The position numbers and the translations under genes were made by a program. Below are positions 36,361 to 44,675 of a stretch of 64,000 nucleotides of DNA, piece after piece. Each line of letters starts with the position of its first letter. The stretch's first letter is position 1. The stretch comes from Serratia marcescens (GTDB lineage: Bacteria > Pseudomonadota > Gammaproteobacteria > Enterobacterales > Enterobacteriaceae): contig NZ_JARVZZ010000001.1 in NCBI RefSeq assembly GCF_029846115.1, positions 3,348,001 to 3,412,000 of the forward strand, given 5' to 3'. The notes beneath the pieces are model-generated. The model worked only from the letters and a program-made list of their open reading frames with translations. It made no database searches and was not told the DNA's origin.

Positions 36361-36386
36361 AACGGTGGGCGATGATGCCCACCGTT
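36361..36386 (+). terminator. intercistronic hairpin between protease and inhibitor
   Basis: AACGGTGGGC (36361-36370) pairs with GCCCACCGTT (36377-36386), followed by TTG. It sits directly after the protease stop and 16 bases before the chosen inhibitor start. It looks like a partial terminator that would let the protease be made in excess of, or separately from, the inhibitor. Confidence 0.7.
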
Positions 36387-36401
36387 TTGCATGGGCCAGC
36401 T

Positions 36402-36767
36402 ATGTGTAAATCTATTCTTGTCGGAATAATTTTCTTGTTTTCAGGAGCCTCTATGGCAAGCAGTCTGGTTTTACCTTCCGCCGAAACGCTCTCCGGGCAG
36501 TGGACGGTCAGCGATAAATCAAAGTCCTGTGTTGTACAGCTCAACACGGAGAGTGTGGAATCGGTCGGCGGCTATAGCCTGAAATTTTTGTCTGATTGCA
36601 CGCCCGACGTCTTGCCGCAAGAGCCAGTGGCGTGGCGTCCTGCACCCGATGGCATTGCATTGTTAGACAAGGAAGGGCTGACCGTACTTTTCTTCTCTCA
36701 GGAAGACGATCATTACCGCAGTCAAATCTGGGCCGAGACGGGAAAGATCCTGAAGAGAAATAACTAG
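36402..36767 (+). CDS. inh: periplasmic serralysin inhibitor (AprI/Inh type)
   Basis: About 121 residues. A signal peptide (KSILVGIIFLFSGASMA) is cleaved before SSLVLPSAETLSGQW, the mature N-terminus typical of SmaPI and AprI, whose first residues plug the protease active site. Two cysteines (in KSCVVQL and SDCTPD) form the family disulfide. The body is an eight-stranded barrel ending WAETGKILKRNN. An AGGAG inside the gene precedes an internal ATG, but starting there would lose the signal peptide. It protects the periplasm against the adjacent protease. Confidence 0.9.
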   Translation: MCKSILVGIIFLFSGASMASSLVLPSAETLSGQWTVSDKSKSCVVQLNTESVESVGGYSLKFLSDCTPDVLPQEPVAWRPAPDGIALLDKEGLTVLFFSQEDDHYRSQIWAETGKILKRNN

Positions 36768-36840
36768 CGGAAAACGCCGGCCTGACCCGGCGGTTATTCC
36801 ACCTCACGCCACCCAGCCTCCGCCGTAACGGTGGGGGCTT

Positions 36841-37137
36841 TTATGGGGCGGTCGGCAAGCCGTCGACGATGGCAATCATGGCTTCCGCCACGTGGCGCCG
36901 CTGTTGTTTCGCCAACTGATAGGCCGGCGAATGGTAGCAGGCTAACGCGGTGGCGTAGTCGTCGAACTCGATCAGCACATGTTTCACAAACGCCGGGCCT
37001 TCCAGCGTTTGCGCCTGTTCGCCGCGGGCGAGAAAACGGGCGTTGAACTGGCGAAACGCCTGGGGCGCCAAATCCATGTAATGCTGATATTGCTGCGGAT
37101 CTTTCACGGTGACATGGGCAATCCAGTAAGCGGGCAT
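36841..37137 (-). CDS. DUF1330 protein
   Basis: The 98-residue protein begins MPAYWIAHVTVKDPQQYQHYMDLAPQAF and contains GPAFVKHVLIEFDDYATALACYHSPAYQLAKQQRRHVAEA, the core of the ferredoxin-like DUF1330 family. Function is not established. It ends one base from the GntR regulator gene and is read in the same direction, just downstream, so the two are likely cotranscribed. It may belong to the catabolic system the regulator controls. Confidence 0.8.
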   Translation of the reverse strand: MPAYWIAHVTVKDPQQYQHYMDLAPQAFRQFNARFLARGEQAQTLEGPAFVKHVLIEFDDYATALACYHSPAYQLAKQQRRHVAEAMIAIVDGLPTAP

Positions 37138-37138
37138 C

Positions 37139-37813
37139 TCAGGACTCCTGTTGTAGAATGCGCTTGGCCAGCGCGGCGGCCTCGGTCAGGTGATCGATGA
37201 CTTCTTGCCTGGCCTGCGCCGGATTGTTTTGTTCGATGGCGTGATAGATCCGCGTCATACGCTCGAAACCGGCCAGCTGACGCTCCGGGGTTTTCAGGGT
37301 CAGGGCGCGCAGGCGGCTGATGCGGCTATTCAGCCGTTGAACGATTTCCCAGGCGATGGCGTGATGAGCCACCTGGAATATGGTTTCATAAAAGGCCTGC
37401 GACGCTTCAACGCGCTGAATATCATCCTGCCCGGCCGAAGCCTGGTTAATCGCAATTAATTTTTCATGCAGTTTCTTTTTATCTTCCGGCCCGGCTTTCA
37501 AGGCGCAGTCGTGAGCGGCATCCTGTTCAAGCAGCAGACGAATGGTATAAATCTGCTCGGCAATATCCCAGGTCAGAATAGCGACAATCGGCCCTTTCTT
37601 GCCGAGCGTTTCAATGAGCCCCTCCGCTTCGAGATAACGGATCACCTCGCGCACCACGCTGCGGCTGACGCCCAGCTCCTCACACAGGCTGCGTTCCACT
37701 AAACGATCGCCGGCCTGAAAATACCCTGAGATAATCGCCTGCCTAATTTTCGCCAATGCCAATTCGCGCAAGGTGACCGGTGCATTCTCAATCTTCAATG
37801 ACGCCTGAACCAT
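37139..37813 (-). CDS. GntR-family (FCD) transcriptional regulator
   Basis: About 224 residues. The ATG at 37813 was chosen because the longer frame upstream has no family similarity. The winged helix is LRELALAKIRQAIISGYFQAGDRLVERSLCEELGVSRSVVREVIRYLEAEGLIE. The helical FCD effector domain follows. It diverges from the DUF1185-to-permease operon with a 459-base region containing TGGTATACCA, a site shape typical of FCD regulators. It probably represses that operon until a substrate-derived acid binds. Confidence 0.9.
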   Translation of the reverse strand: MVQASLKIENAPVTLRELALAKIRQAIISGYFQAGDRLVERSLCEELGVSRSVVREVIRYLEAEGLIETLGKKGPIVAILTWDIAEQIYTIRLLLEQDAAHDCALKAGPEDKKKLHEKLIAINQASAGQDDIQRVEASQAFYETIFQVAHHAIAWEIVQRLNSRISRLRALTLKTPERQLAGFERMTRIYHAIEQNNPAQARQEVIDHLTEAAALAKRILQQES

Positions 37814-38178
37814 AATTGTCTCTATTTTTTGTGGATCATCATTAATCCGGATAACGACGCGTATTTCCGTTTGCCCGGTACTATTAACATCTTTCCAACC
37901 CGCAAAGCAACGGCGGCCGATTTCGCGCCGCATCGCCAAAACGGCGAATGTTGCAGCAGCTCACAAAATCGAAAGATAGCCTAAAAAAACCGCTTTTCGT
38001 TGCTGATACCCGCTGGCTCAACGGGTTTGGCACGGGCACCGGCCGCTGAGCGGAGGCGGTCGTAGCCGGCGTTTTACCCCCCGACCAAAGCCCTTGCTTG
38101 TTTTTTAATATATTGATTAATAACAATTATTTTCAATTCCTCTTTACCATCCCAGATAAAAATAAGAATACCGTATTA

Positions 38179-38188
38179 TGGTATACCA
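38179..38188. promoter_or_regulatory. GntR/FCD operator candidate
   Basis: TGGTATACCA is a perfect 10-bp palindrome of the kind bound by FCD-type GntR regulators. A second half-site TACCA occurs at 38199-38203 and ATACC at 38169-38173. It lies just upstream of the promoter of the operon. Confidence 0.7.
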
Positions 38189-38192
38189 AACT

Positions 38193-38222
38193 TTGACATA
38201 CCAATCTGCCCGATGCTATACC
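38193..38222 (+). promoter_or_regulatory. promoter of the DUF1185-to-permease operon
   Basis: TTGACA (38193-38198) is followed after 18 bases by TATACC (38217-38222). It reads toward the DUF1185 gene start 51 bases away. The operator palindrome abuts the -35. Confidence 0.6.
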
Positions 38223-38272
38223 CTCGACTCGCGACATCTGATTAACATTTGATTTACTTTTCGAGGTCCCTT

Positions 38273-38875
38273 ATGCATCAAGACATCCGCAAGACCCTGG
38301 TTTTGACAGAAACCCTCTACGCCGACGGTGGCAAGTCGGCGGCCAAACCGCTGGTGATGATCGCCGCGGCTGCGGTAATTAAAAACCCCTGGGCCGGGCA
38401 GGGCTTTGTTGAGGATCTGGCGCCAAAGATTCGAGAAATGGCGCCGGTGCTGGGTGAGCTGCTGACCGGTTTGATCCTCAAAGAGGCTGGCTCCGGCGAG
38501 CGGGTGGAAGCCTTCGGCAAAAGCGCGGTGGTGGGGCTGGGCGGCGAGTTGGAACACGCTTCGGCGCTGATCCACACGCTGCATTTCGGCAACCACTACC
38601 GCTCGGCGGTCAACGGCAAGAGCTATCTGGCGTTCAACAATACCCGCGGGCCGGCCAACGCGCCGATCCTGATCCCCATGATGGGGAAAAACGACGAAGG
38701 CAGCCGCGAGCACTACCTGACATTCCAGTTCAACATCAACGACGCGCCTTTCGACGACGAAATCGTCATCGTACTGGGCGCGGCGCTGGGGGGGCGGCCG
38801 CATCACCGTATCGGCAACCGTTATTTGGATCTGAAAGAGCTGGGCCATGATCAGAACAATCCGGCAGCTGTCTGA
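38273..38875 (+). CDS. DUF1185 (PF06684, 'amino acid synthesis') family protein
   Basis: About 200 residues from the ATG at 38273, with GAGG upstream. It starts MHQDIRKTLVLTETLYADGG. Family blocks are KPLVMIAAAAVIKNPWAGQGFVEDL, EAFGKSAVVGLGGELEHASALIHTLHFG and PMMGKNDEGSREHYLTFQFNINDAP. The family name is historical and no reaction is proven. It is the first gene of an operon of hydrolase, flavin reductase, monooxygenase, dehydrogenase and permease, so it may catalyse a hydrolysis or isomerisation in that pathway. It overlaps the next gene by 29 bases. Confidence 0.82.
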   Translation: MHQDIRKTLVLTETLYADGGKSAAKPLVMIAAAAVIKNPWAGQGFVEDLAPKIREMAPVLGELLTGLILKEAGSGERVEAFGKSAVVGLGGELEHASALIHTLHFGNHYRSAVNGKSYLAFNNTRGPANAPILIPMMGKNDEGSREHYLTFQFNINDAPFDDEIVIVLGAALGGRPHHRIGNRYLDLKELGHDQNNPAAV

Positions 38876-39677
38876 ACCCGCTCTGCGGGTAGGGTATCTG
38901 GAGGCCGGACGTGGCGAGCCGTTGGTGTTGATCCACGGCGTAGGCATGAACGCGGAGGCCTGGTATCCCCAGCTCGATGCGCTTAGCGCGCGCTTTCGGG
39001 TCATCGCCGTCGATATGCCGGGCCACGGCGAAAGCGAAGGCTTCGCCCACGCCGCGACGCTGGAGGATTACGTGCGCTGGCTGGCGGCCTTCTTAAACAC
39101 CCTGGATACGCCGAGCGTTGCGGTGGCGGGGCACTCGATGGGGGCACTGATCACCGCCGGTTTGGCAATCGATTATCCGGAGCGGGTCAACCGCGCGGTG
39201 GTGATGAGCGGCGTGTTTCAGCGCTCAGCAAAGGCCAGCGCCGCGGTCGCGCAACGCGCCAGCGCGTTGGCCAGCGGCCAGACGCAGCTCGACTCGCCGC
39301 TGAGCCGATGGTTTGGCGCCGATCCCGCCGAACAGCGTCTGCGCCGGCAGGTGGGCGGCTGGTTGCAACAGGTGGACGTTACGGGCTACGCCCGCGCGTA
39401 TCAGGCGTTTGCTACCGGCGATCGGGTGTATGCCCAGCGTTGGCACCTTATCCGCTGCCCGGTGTTGGTATTGACCGGCGAGCACGACGCCAATTCCAGC
39501 CCGGAGATGGCACGGCAAATGGCGCAGGCCGCACCGAACGGGCGCGCGGTGATCATTGAGAACGCCAAACACATGGTCAGTCTGACTGATGCGCAACGCG
39601 TCAACGCGCTGATGCTCGATTTTCTGACCGCAGAGCAACCTTTGACTTTATTAGGAGCGGCAAATGGACGCGGATAA
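38847..39677 (+). CDS. alpha/beta-fold hydrolase (RutD-like position)
   Basis: The 276-residue protein has the strand-loop LIHGVGMNAEAWYPQLDALSARFRVIAVDMPGHGES with the oxyanion HG, the nucleophile GHSMGAL and late His in NAKHMVSL. Acid Asp is in TGEHDANSS. It should hydrolyse an ester, lactone or amide bond. It overlaps DUF1185 by 29 bases and the flavin reductase by 14, so expression is tightly linked. In the Rut operon an alpha/beta hydrolase (RutD) follows the monooxygenase step; equivalence here is inference. Confidence 0.88.
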   Translation: MIRTIRQLSEPALRVGYLEAGRGEPLVLIHGVGMNAEAWYPQLDALSARFRVIAVDMPGHGESEGFAHAATLEDYVRWLAAFLNTLDTPSVAVAGHSMGALITAGLAIDYPERVNRAVVMSGVFQRSAKASAAVAQRASALASGQTQLDSPLSRWFGADPAEQRLRRQVGGWLQQVDVTGYARAYQAFATGDRVYAQRWHLIRCPVLVLTGEHDANSSPEMARQMAQAAPNGRAVIIENAKHMVSLTDAQRVNALMLDFLTAEQPLTLLGAANGRG

Positions 39678-40593
39678 ACGCAGGCAGTTGCGCGACGCTT
39701 TCGGCGCCTTTATGACCGGCGTCACCATTGTGACCTCGGTGGACACGCAGGGGCGGCCGATTGGCTTTACCGCCAATTCGTTTTCATCGGTGTCGCTGGA
39801 TCCGGCGCTGCTGTTGGTGAGCATCGATAAACGTTCGGCGAACCTGGCGCATTTTACCCAGTGCAGCCATTTCGCCATCAATATTCTGGCGGAACAGCAA
39901 AAAGAGGCTTCAACCATTTTTGCGCAAAAAAACGAAGACCGCTTTGCGCTGATCGATTGGCGCTGGAGTGCATCACGGGTGCCGCTGATCGATAACAGTT
40001 CCGCATGGTTCGACTGCTCGCTGCATCAGGTGGTGGACGCCGGCGACCATGCCATTCTGATCGGCCAGGTCGAAGGGTTCGCGTCCAACGCCACCGCCGG
40101 TCTGGGGTATTACCGCGGCGCGTATTTCACACCTTATCAAAACGCGCAGTCGCTGATTGGCGGGCCGCAGGTGGTAGTGAGCGCGCTGATCGAGTTTGAA
40201 GGGCACGCCGTGATGGTGCGGCAAAGCGACGGCGGCTATCAGCTGCCGTCCAGCGCGGTGGAGAAACGCAGCGTCAGCGAAACGTTGGGGGATTTACTGC
40301 AGCAGTTGGGCATCAACGCCCATCCGGGTTTCGTCTATTCCGTTTATGACGACCGGCAGAAACACCAACAGCACATCGTTTTTCTGTGCGCGCTGCCGAC
40401 CGACGCCGGCAGCCTGACGCCGCAGCTGAGCACGGCGGAATGGTTCGACATGCCGACGCTGGCGCGGTTGCCGATCAAGGATCCGGCGCTGCGGTCGATG
40501 CTGGGCCGGTTCGTCAAAGAAAACGCCGTGGGCAATTACGGTATCTATTATGGCGATGAGCACAGCGGTGCCATCAAGCAATTCGCCGGTTGA
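39664..40593 (+). CDS. flavin reductase fused to a degenerate Nudix-like domain
   Basis: The 309 residues have two parts. Residues 1-165 are a flavin reductase domain (AFMTGVTIVTSVDTQGRPIGFTANSFSSVSLDPALLLVSID, then SHFAINIL) that should supply reduced FMN to the neighbouring monooxygenase. Residues about 165-309 resemble a Nudix fold (SALIEFEGHAVMVRQSDGGYQLP), but the catalytic REUxEE motif is missing (SETLGDLLQQLG). It might bind a nucleotide or substrate. The protein is about twice the length of a typical RutF. Confidence 0.85.
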   Translation: MDADKRRQLRDAFGAFMTGVTIVTSVDTQGRPIGFTANSFSSVSLDPALLLVSIDKRSANLAHFTQCSHFAINILAEQQKEASTIFAQKNEDRFALIDWRWSASRVPLIDNSSAWFDCSLHQVVDAGDHAILIGQVEGFASNATAGLGYYRGAYFTPYQNAQSLIGGPQVVVSALIEFEGHAVMVRQSDGGYQLPSSAVEKRSVSETLGDLLQQLGINAHPGFVYSVYDDRQKHQQHIVFLCALPTDAGSLTPQLSTAEWFDMPTLARLPIKDPALRSMLGRFVKENAVGNYGIYYGDEHSGAIKQFAG

Positions 40594-40612
40594 GGCTGAA
40601 CGGGAGAGTGTG

Positions 40613-41650
40613 ATGAAACTGTCTTTATTCGTGCATATGGAACGAACGTTACCCGACGAACCGCAGGAAAAGCTCTACCAGGAGATGATCGAACTGTGTG
40701 AAATCGCCGATCGCGGCGGCATGCACGCCATCTGGACCGGTGAGCACCACGGCATGAATTTCACCATCGCGCCGAATCCGTTTATCAATCTGGCGGATAT
40801 TGCCCGGCGCACCTCCAGGGTGCGGCTCGGCACCGGCACCATCATTGCGCCGTTCAATCACCCGATCCGTCTGGCGGGCGAAGCGGCGATGACCGACATC
40901 ATCACCGGCGGCAGGCTGGAGCTGGGGATCGCGCGTGGCGCCTATTCCTATGAATACGAACGGCTGATGCCCGGTTTGACCGCCTGGGATGCCGGGCAGC
41001 GCATGCGCGAGCTGATCCCGGCGGTGAAAAAACTCTGGCAGGGAGACTATGCCCATCAGGGGGAATACTGGTCGTTCCCGGCGACCACCTCCTCGCCGCT
41101 GCCGAAACAGCAGCCGCATCCGCCGATTTGGGTGGCGGCGCGCGATCCTAACAGCCACGAATTTGCGGTGCAAAACGGCTGCAACGTTCAGGTTACGCCG
41201 CTGCATCAGGGGGAAGAGGAGATCGTGCGGCTGGTGACCTGTTTCAACGAGGCGCGTGCACGCTTCGCCGCCGAGCAGCCGCTGAAGATCATGCTGTTGC
41301 AGCATGGCTACGTGGCGGAAGACGAGGCGGACGCCCGCCTGGCGGCGGAAGAGCTCAACCGTTTCTACCACTACTTCGGCGCTTGGTTCAAGAACCAGCG
41401 GCCGGTGCGGCAAGGGCTGATTCAGCCGCTGAGCGATGAAGAGATCGCCGCCAATCCTTATTACTCCGCCGACATGATGCGCAATAACCTGGCTATCGGT
41501 ACCGCCAATGAGGTCATTACGCGGCTGAAAAAATATGAGGCGCTGGGTTATGACGAGTTTGCGTTGTGGATCGACAGCGGCATGAGTTTTGCGCGTAAAA
41601 AGGCCTCTCTGGAGCGGTTTATTCGCTGCGTGATGCCGGAATTTCACTGA
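40613..41650 (+). CDS. LLM-class (luciferase-like) flavin-dependent monooxygenase
   Basis: About 345 residues from the ATG at 40613 (GGGAG upstream). It begins MKLSLFVHMERTLPDEPQ. The TIM-barrel core has GMHAIWTGEHHGMNFTIAPNPFINLADIARRTSRVRLGTGTIIAPFNHPIRLAGEAAMTDIITGGRLELGIARGAY. This is the standard LLM pattern, where FMNH2 and O2 oxygenate a substrate. Its partner reductase is the preceding gene. RutA, the pyrimidine monooxygenase, belongs to the same superfamily, but this protein looks closer to LuxA/alkanal types. Confidence 0.9.
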   Translation: MKLSLFVHMERTLPDEPQEKLYQEMIELCEIADRGGMHAIWTGEHHGMNFTIAPNPFINLADIARRTSRVRLGTGTIIAPFNHPIRLAGEAAMTDIITGGRLELGIARGAYSYEYERLMPGLTAWDAGQRMRELIPAVKKLWQGDYAHQGEYWSFPATTSSPLPKQQPHPPIWVAARDPNSHEFAVQNGCNVQVTPLHQGEEEIVRLVTCFNEARARFAAEQPLKIMLLQHGYVAEDEADARLAAEELNRFYHYFGAWFKNQRPVRQGLIQPLSDEEIAANPYYSADMMRNNLAIGTANEVITRLKKYEALGYDEFALWIDSGMSFARKKASLERFIRCVMPEFH

Positions 41651-41661
41651 CGGAGGCGCTG

Positions 41662-43128
41662 ATGGAATCGTTCAAACTCTACATCGACGGCCGGTTTGAC
41701 GCCGGCTCGGCGACCTTCGCCTCGCTCAATCCGGCGACCGGCGAACCCTGGGCGCAAGTGGCGGAAGCCCGCGCCCAGGATGTGGATCGTGCCGTTGCGG
41801 CGGCGCGCCGGGCATTTCAGGGGGCCGAATGGCGCGACATGACCGCCGGCGCGCGCGGCAAGCTGTTGTTGCGGCTGGCCGACTTGCTGGAGCAGCATGC
41901 CCCCGAGCTGGCGCGGCTGGAGACGCTGGATACCGGCAAGATCATCCGTGAAACCCAGGCGCAGATCGCCTATGTGGCGGAATACTACCGGTACTACGCC
42001 GGCCTGGCCGACAAGATGGAAGGCAGCGTGCTGGCGATCGACAAACCCGACATGGAAACCTGGGTGCGACGCGAACCGATCGGGGTGGTGGCAGCGATCG
42101 TTCCCTGGAACAGCCAGCTGTTTCTTGCGGCGGTGAAAATCGGCCCGGCGATCGCCGCCGGCTGCACGCTGGTGGTCAAGGCAGCGGAAACCGCGCCTGC
42201 GCCGCTGCTGGCGTTCGCCAGACTGATAGACGAGGCCGGTTTTCCACGCGGCGTATGCAATGTGATCACCGGCTTTGCCACCGACTGCGGCGCGGTGCTG
42301 ACGGCGCATCCGCAGGTAGACCACATCGCCTTTACCGGCGGCGCGGAAACCGCGAAGCACATCGTCCGCGGCAGTGCGGAAAACCTCGCCAGTACTTCGC
42401 TGGAGTTGGGCGGGAAATCGCCGTTTATCGTCTTCGACGACGCGGATCTGGCGAGCGCGGCGAATGCGCAGGTGGCGGCCATTTTCGCCGCGTCGGGCCA
42501 GAGCTGCGTCGCCGGTTCGCGCCTGCTGGTGGCGGAAAGCATCAAAGACGCGTTTTTGGCCCGGCTGACGGAGAAGGTGCGCAGTATCCGCATCGGGCCG
42601 CCGGATCGCCAAGACACCCAATTCGGGCCGCTTTGCACCCGGCAGCAGCAAGAACGGATCGCCGCTATCGTCAGCCGCTCGTTGGAGCAGGGGGCGAAAC
42701 TGGTGATTGGCCACGCGGCGATCGATTCACCGGGCTTTTACTACCCGCCGACGATCGTCGACTGCAGCGTGCAACCCGGCGCCGAGTGCGTGAAGCAAGA
42801 GCTGTTCGGCCCGGTATTGTCGGTGTTGACCTTCAGGGATGAAGCGGAGGCGATTCAGCTTGCCAATGATTCCGCCTATGGCCTGGCGGCCGGCATTTTC
42901 ACGCAGAACCTGACGCGCGCGCATCGGGTGACCCGTCGCCTGCGGGTGGGCGTGGTGTGGCTGAATACTTATCGAGCGGTATCGCCGCTGGCGCCGTTCG
43001 GCGGTTACGGCAAGTCGGGATTTGGCCGCGAGGGCGGGATTGACGCCGCGCTGGAGTACACCACCAGCAAGACGGTGTGGCTGCGTACCAGTGACGATCC
43101 GATAGACGATCCCTTCGTCATGCGCTGA
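41662..43128 (+). CDS. aldehyde dehydrogenase
   Basis: The 488-residue protein has the NAD site FTGGAETAKHI, the catalytic Glu in SLELGGKSPFIVFDDAD and the catalytic Cys in FAASGQSCVAGSRLLV. The C-terminal motif is APFGGYGKSGFGREGGIDAALEYTTSKTVW. It is of the broad-range betaine/semialdehyde type. It starts 11 bases after the monooxygenase stop and should oxidise the aldehyde released by ring or chain cleavage. Confidence 0.92.
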   Translation: MESFKLYIDGRFDAGSATFASLNPATGEPWAQVAEARAQDVDRAVAAARRAFQGAEWRDMTAGARGKLLLRLADLLEQHAPELARLETLDTGKIIRETQAQIAYVAEYYRYYAGLADKMEGSVLAIDKPDMETWVRREPIGVVAAIVPWNSQLFLAAVKIGPAIAAGCTLVVKAAETAPAPLLAFARLIDEAGFPRGVCNVITGFATDCGAVLTAHPQVDHIAFTGGAETAKHIVRGSAENLASTSLELGGKSPFIVFDDADLASAANAQVAAIFAASGQSCVAGSRLLVAESIKDAFLARLTEKVRSIRIGPPDRQDTQFGPLCTRQQQERIAAIVSRSLEQGAKLVIGHAAIDSPGFYYPPTIVDCSVQPGAECVKQELFGPVLSVLTFRDEAEAIQLANDSAYGLAAGIFTQNLTRAHRVTRRLRVGVVWLNTYRAVSPLAPFGGYGKSGFGREGGIDAALEYTTSKTVWLRTSDDPIDDPFVMR

Positions 43129-43141
43129 CTCAGCGCAATCA

Positions 43142-43162
43142 GGCGCGATCTCGGATCGCGCC
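43142..43162 (+). terminator. perfect hairpin after the aldehyde dehydrogenase
   Basis: GGCGCGATC (43142-43150) and GATCGCGCC (43154-43162) form a tight stem-loop. TTTTT follows 12 bases on. The same arms occur in the terminator after blh. It may reduce read-through into the permease gene. Confidence 0.5.
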
Positions 43163-43289
43163 GGCAGCCCTGTTTTTATCGCGTTGATACAGGCGACCGC
43201 AATGTCGCCGGGGCAAACGCACGCTTTTTTCGGCGTATTCGCACCCTACAGGCTGCAAAAAATAAGAATCCAGGTTAACCGGGGGATAT

Positions 43290-44675
43290 ATGAATTCTCA
43301 GCCAGAGCAGACCGCGTTTATTGAAGACAAGTCGATCGATTTTGTTCCCGCCGGGGAGCGCCACGGCCATGCCCGCAGCCTGTTCACCCTGTGGTTTTGC
43401 ACCAACATTGCGCCGCTGGCGGTCGTGACCGGGGCCATCTCCACGCAGACGTTTCATCTCGATATTCTCTCGGCGCTGAGTGCGATTATCGCCGGCCACC
43501 TGTTCGGCGGCATTTTTCTGGCGCTGACCTCGGCCCAGGGGCCGCAGGTCGGGATACCGCAAATGGTGCAAAGCCGGGCGCAGTTCGGCCGCTATGGTTC
43601 GTTGTTGGTGATCGTGTTCGCCACGGTGATCTATCTGGGGTTCTTTATTTCTAACATCACGCTTTCGGGCAAGGTCATCCATAACGTTATTCCGTCATTG
43701 AACATAGGTGTTGCGACGGTGATTGGCGCGGTGCTGGCGACGTTGATCGGGGTGGTGGGCTACCGTTTCATCCACAAGATCAATAAAGTCGGCGCCTGGG
43801 TGATGGGCAGCGCGCTGATTCTCGGATTGGTATTGATGTTTTCTCAACCGCTGCCGGCGGATTTTTGGCAGCGGGGATCGTTCAGCATTGCCGGTTGGTT
43901 CGCCACATTCTGCATCGGCGCCGTCTGGCAAATCAGCTTCTCGCCCTACACGTCAGACTATTCGCGTTACCTGCCGGCGGAAGTCGGCATTGCCAAACCC
44001 TTCCTGTATACCTACTTCGGCGCCTGCAGCGGTACCATTTTAGCCTTCGTGTTCGGCATGGTGGCGGTCAATCTGGTCGCCGGCAGCGACGATGTCATGG
44101 AGGCAGTGCGCCAGGCGACGGGAGGGTTGGGTCCGGTGCTGATGGTGCTGTTTCTGATCAACATCATCTGCCATAACTCGATGAATTTGTACGGTGCGGT
44201 GCTCTCGTTGATTACCGCCGCACAGACCTTCTTACCGCAGTGGATGCCTAATGCGCGCATACGTACGCTGTTCTCCGCAGTGATTTTGCTGGGCTCGGTG
44301 TGGGTGGCGCTGGTTGCCTCGGCCAACTTCGTTCATCTGTTCCTGAACCTGATCTTTGCCTTGATCTCGGTGCTGATCCCGTGGTGCATGATCAACCTGA
44401 TCGATTTTTACCTGCTTAACCGCCAACGCTATGACATCTCGGCCATTTTCAGCGCCGACGGCGGGCGCTATGGTCTGCTCAACACCCGCGCGCTCGGCGT
44501 TTATTTCGGCGGTATTGCGGTGCAGGTGCCTTTCGTCGAGAACGCGTTCTTCTCCGGCCCTTACGCCAATCTGATCCCGGGCGCAGACATTTCCTGGGTG
44601 ATCAGCATGGTACTGACCGGTATCGCCTATCCATTGTGTTGTTCACGACGGGCTAACTGGGCAGTGCAGCTTTAA
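43290..44675 (+). CDS. NCS1-family permease (cytosine/purine/hydantoin type)
   Basis: The 461-residue protein has about twelve membrane helices. Its start VPAGERHGHARSLFTLWFCTNIAPLAVVTGAI matches cytosine-permease-type NCS1 transporters, as does the segment SFSPYTSDYSRYLPAE. NCS1 proteins import nucleobases, hydantoins, allantoin or vitamin B6-like ring compounds. It lies 161 bases after the aldehyde dehydrogenase, with hairpins between, and is probably the uptake step of the same pathway. Its last four bases overlap the convergent pqqF gene. Confidence 0.88.
   Translation: MNSQPEQTAFIEDKSIDFVPAGERHGHARSLFTLWFCTNIAPLAVVTGAISTQTFHLDILSALSAIIAGHLFGGIFLALTSAQGPQVGIPQMVQSRAQFGRYGSLLVIVFATVIYLGFFISNITLSGKVIHNVIPSLNIGVATVIGAVLATLIGVVGYRFIHKINKVGAWVMGSALILGLVLMFSQPLPADFWQRGSFSIAGWFATFCIGAVWQISFSPYTSDYSRYLPAEVGIAKPFLYTYFGACSGTILAFVFGMVAVNLVAGSDDVMEAVRQATGGLGPVLMVLFLINIICHNSMNLYGAVLSLITAAQTFLPQWMPNARIRTLFSAVILLGSVWVALVASANFVHLFLNLIFALISVLIPWCMINLIDFYLLNRQRYDISAIFSADGGRYGLLNTRALGVYFGGIAVQVPFVENAFFSGPYANLIPGADISWVISMVLTGIAYPLCCSRRANWAVQL

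Larger units (their letters stand above)
37814..38272. other. divergent control region of the Rut-like operon
   Basis: The 459 bases between regulator and operon hold no gene. The right-hand 120 bases are AT-rich and contain the operator and promoter listed separately. The left part is GC-richer and unremarkable. Confidence 0.6.

Noticed and set aside
36454..36767. Alternative inhibitor start at the internal ATG with AGGAG upstream
   Set aside because: It would remove the signal peptide needed to reach the periplasm; the AGGAG lies within codons of the signal peptide.
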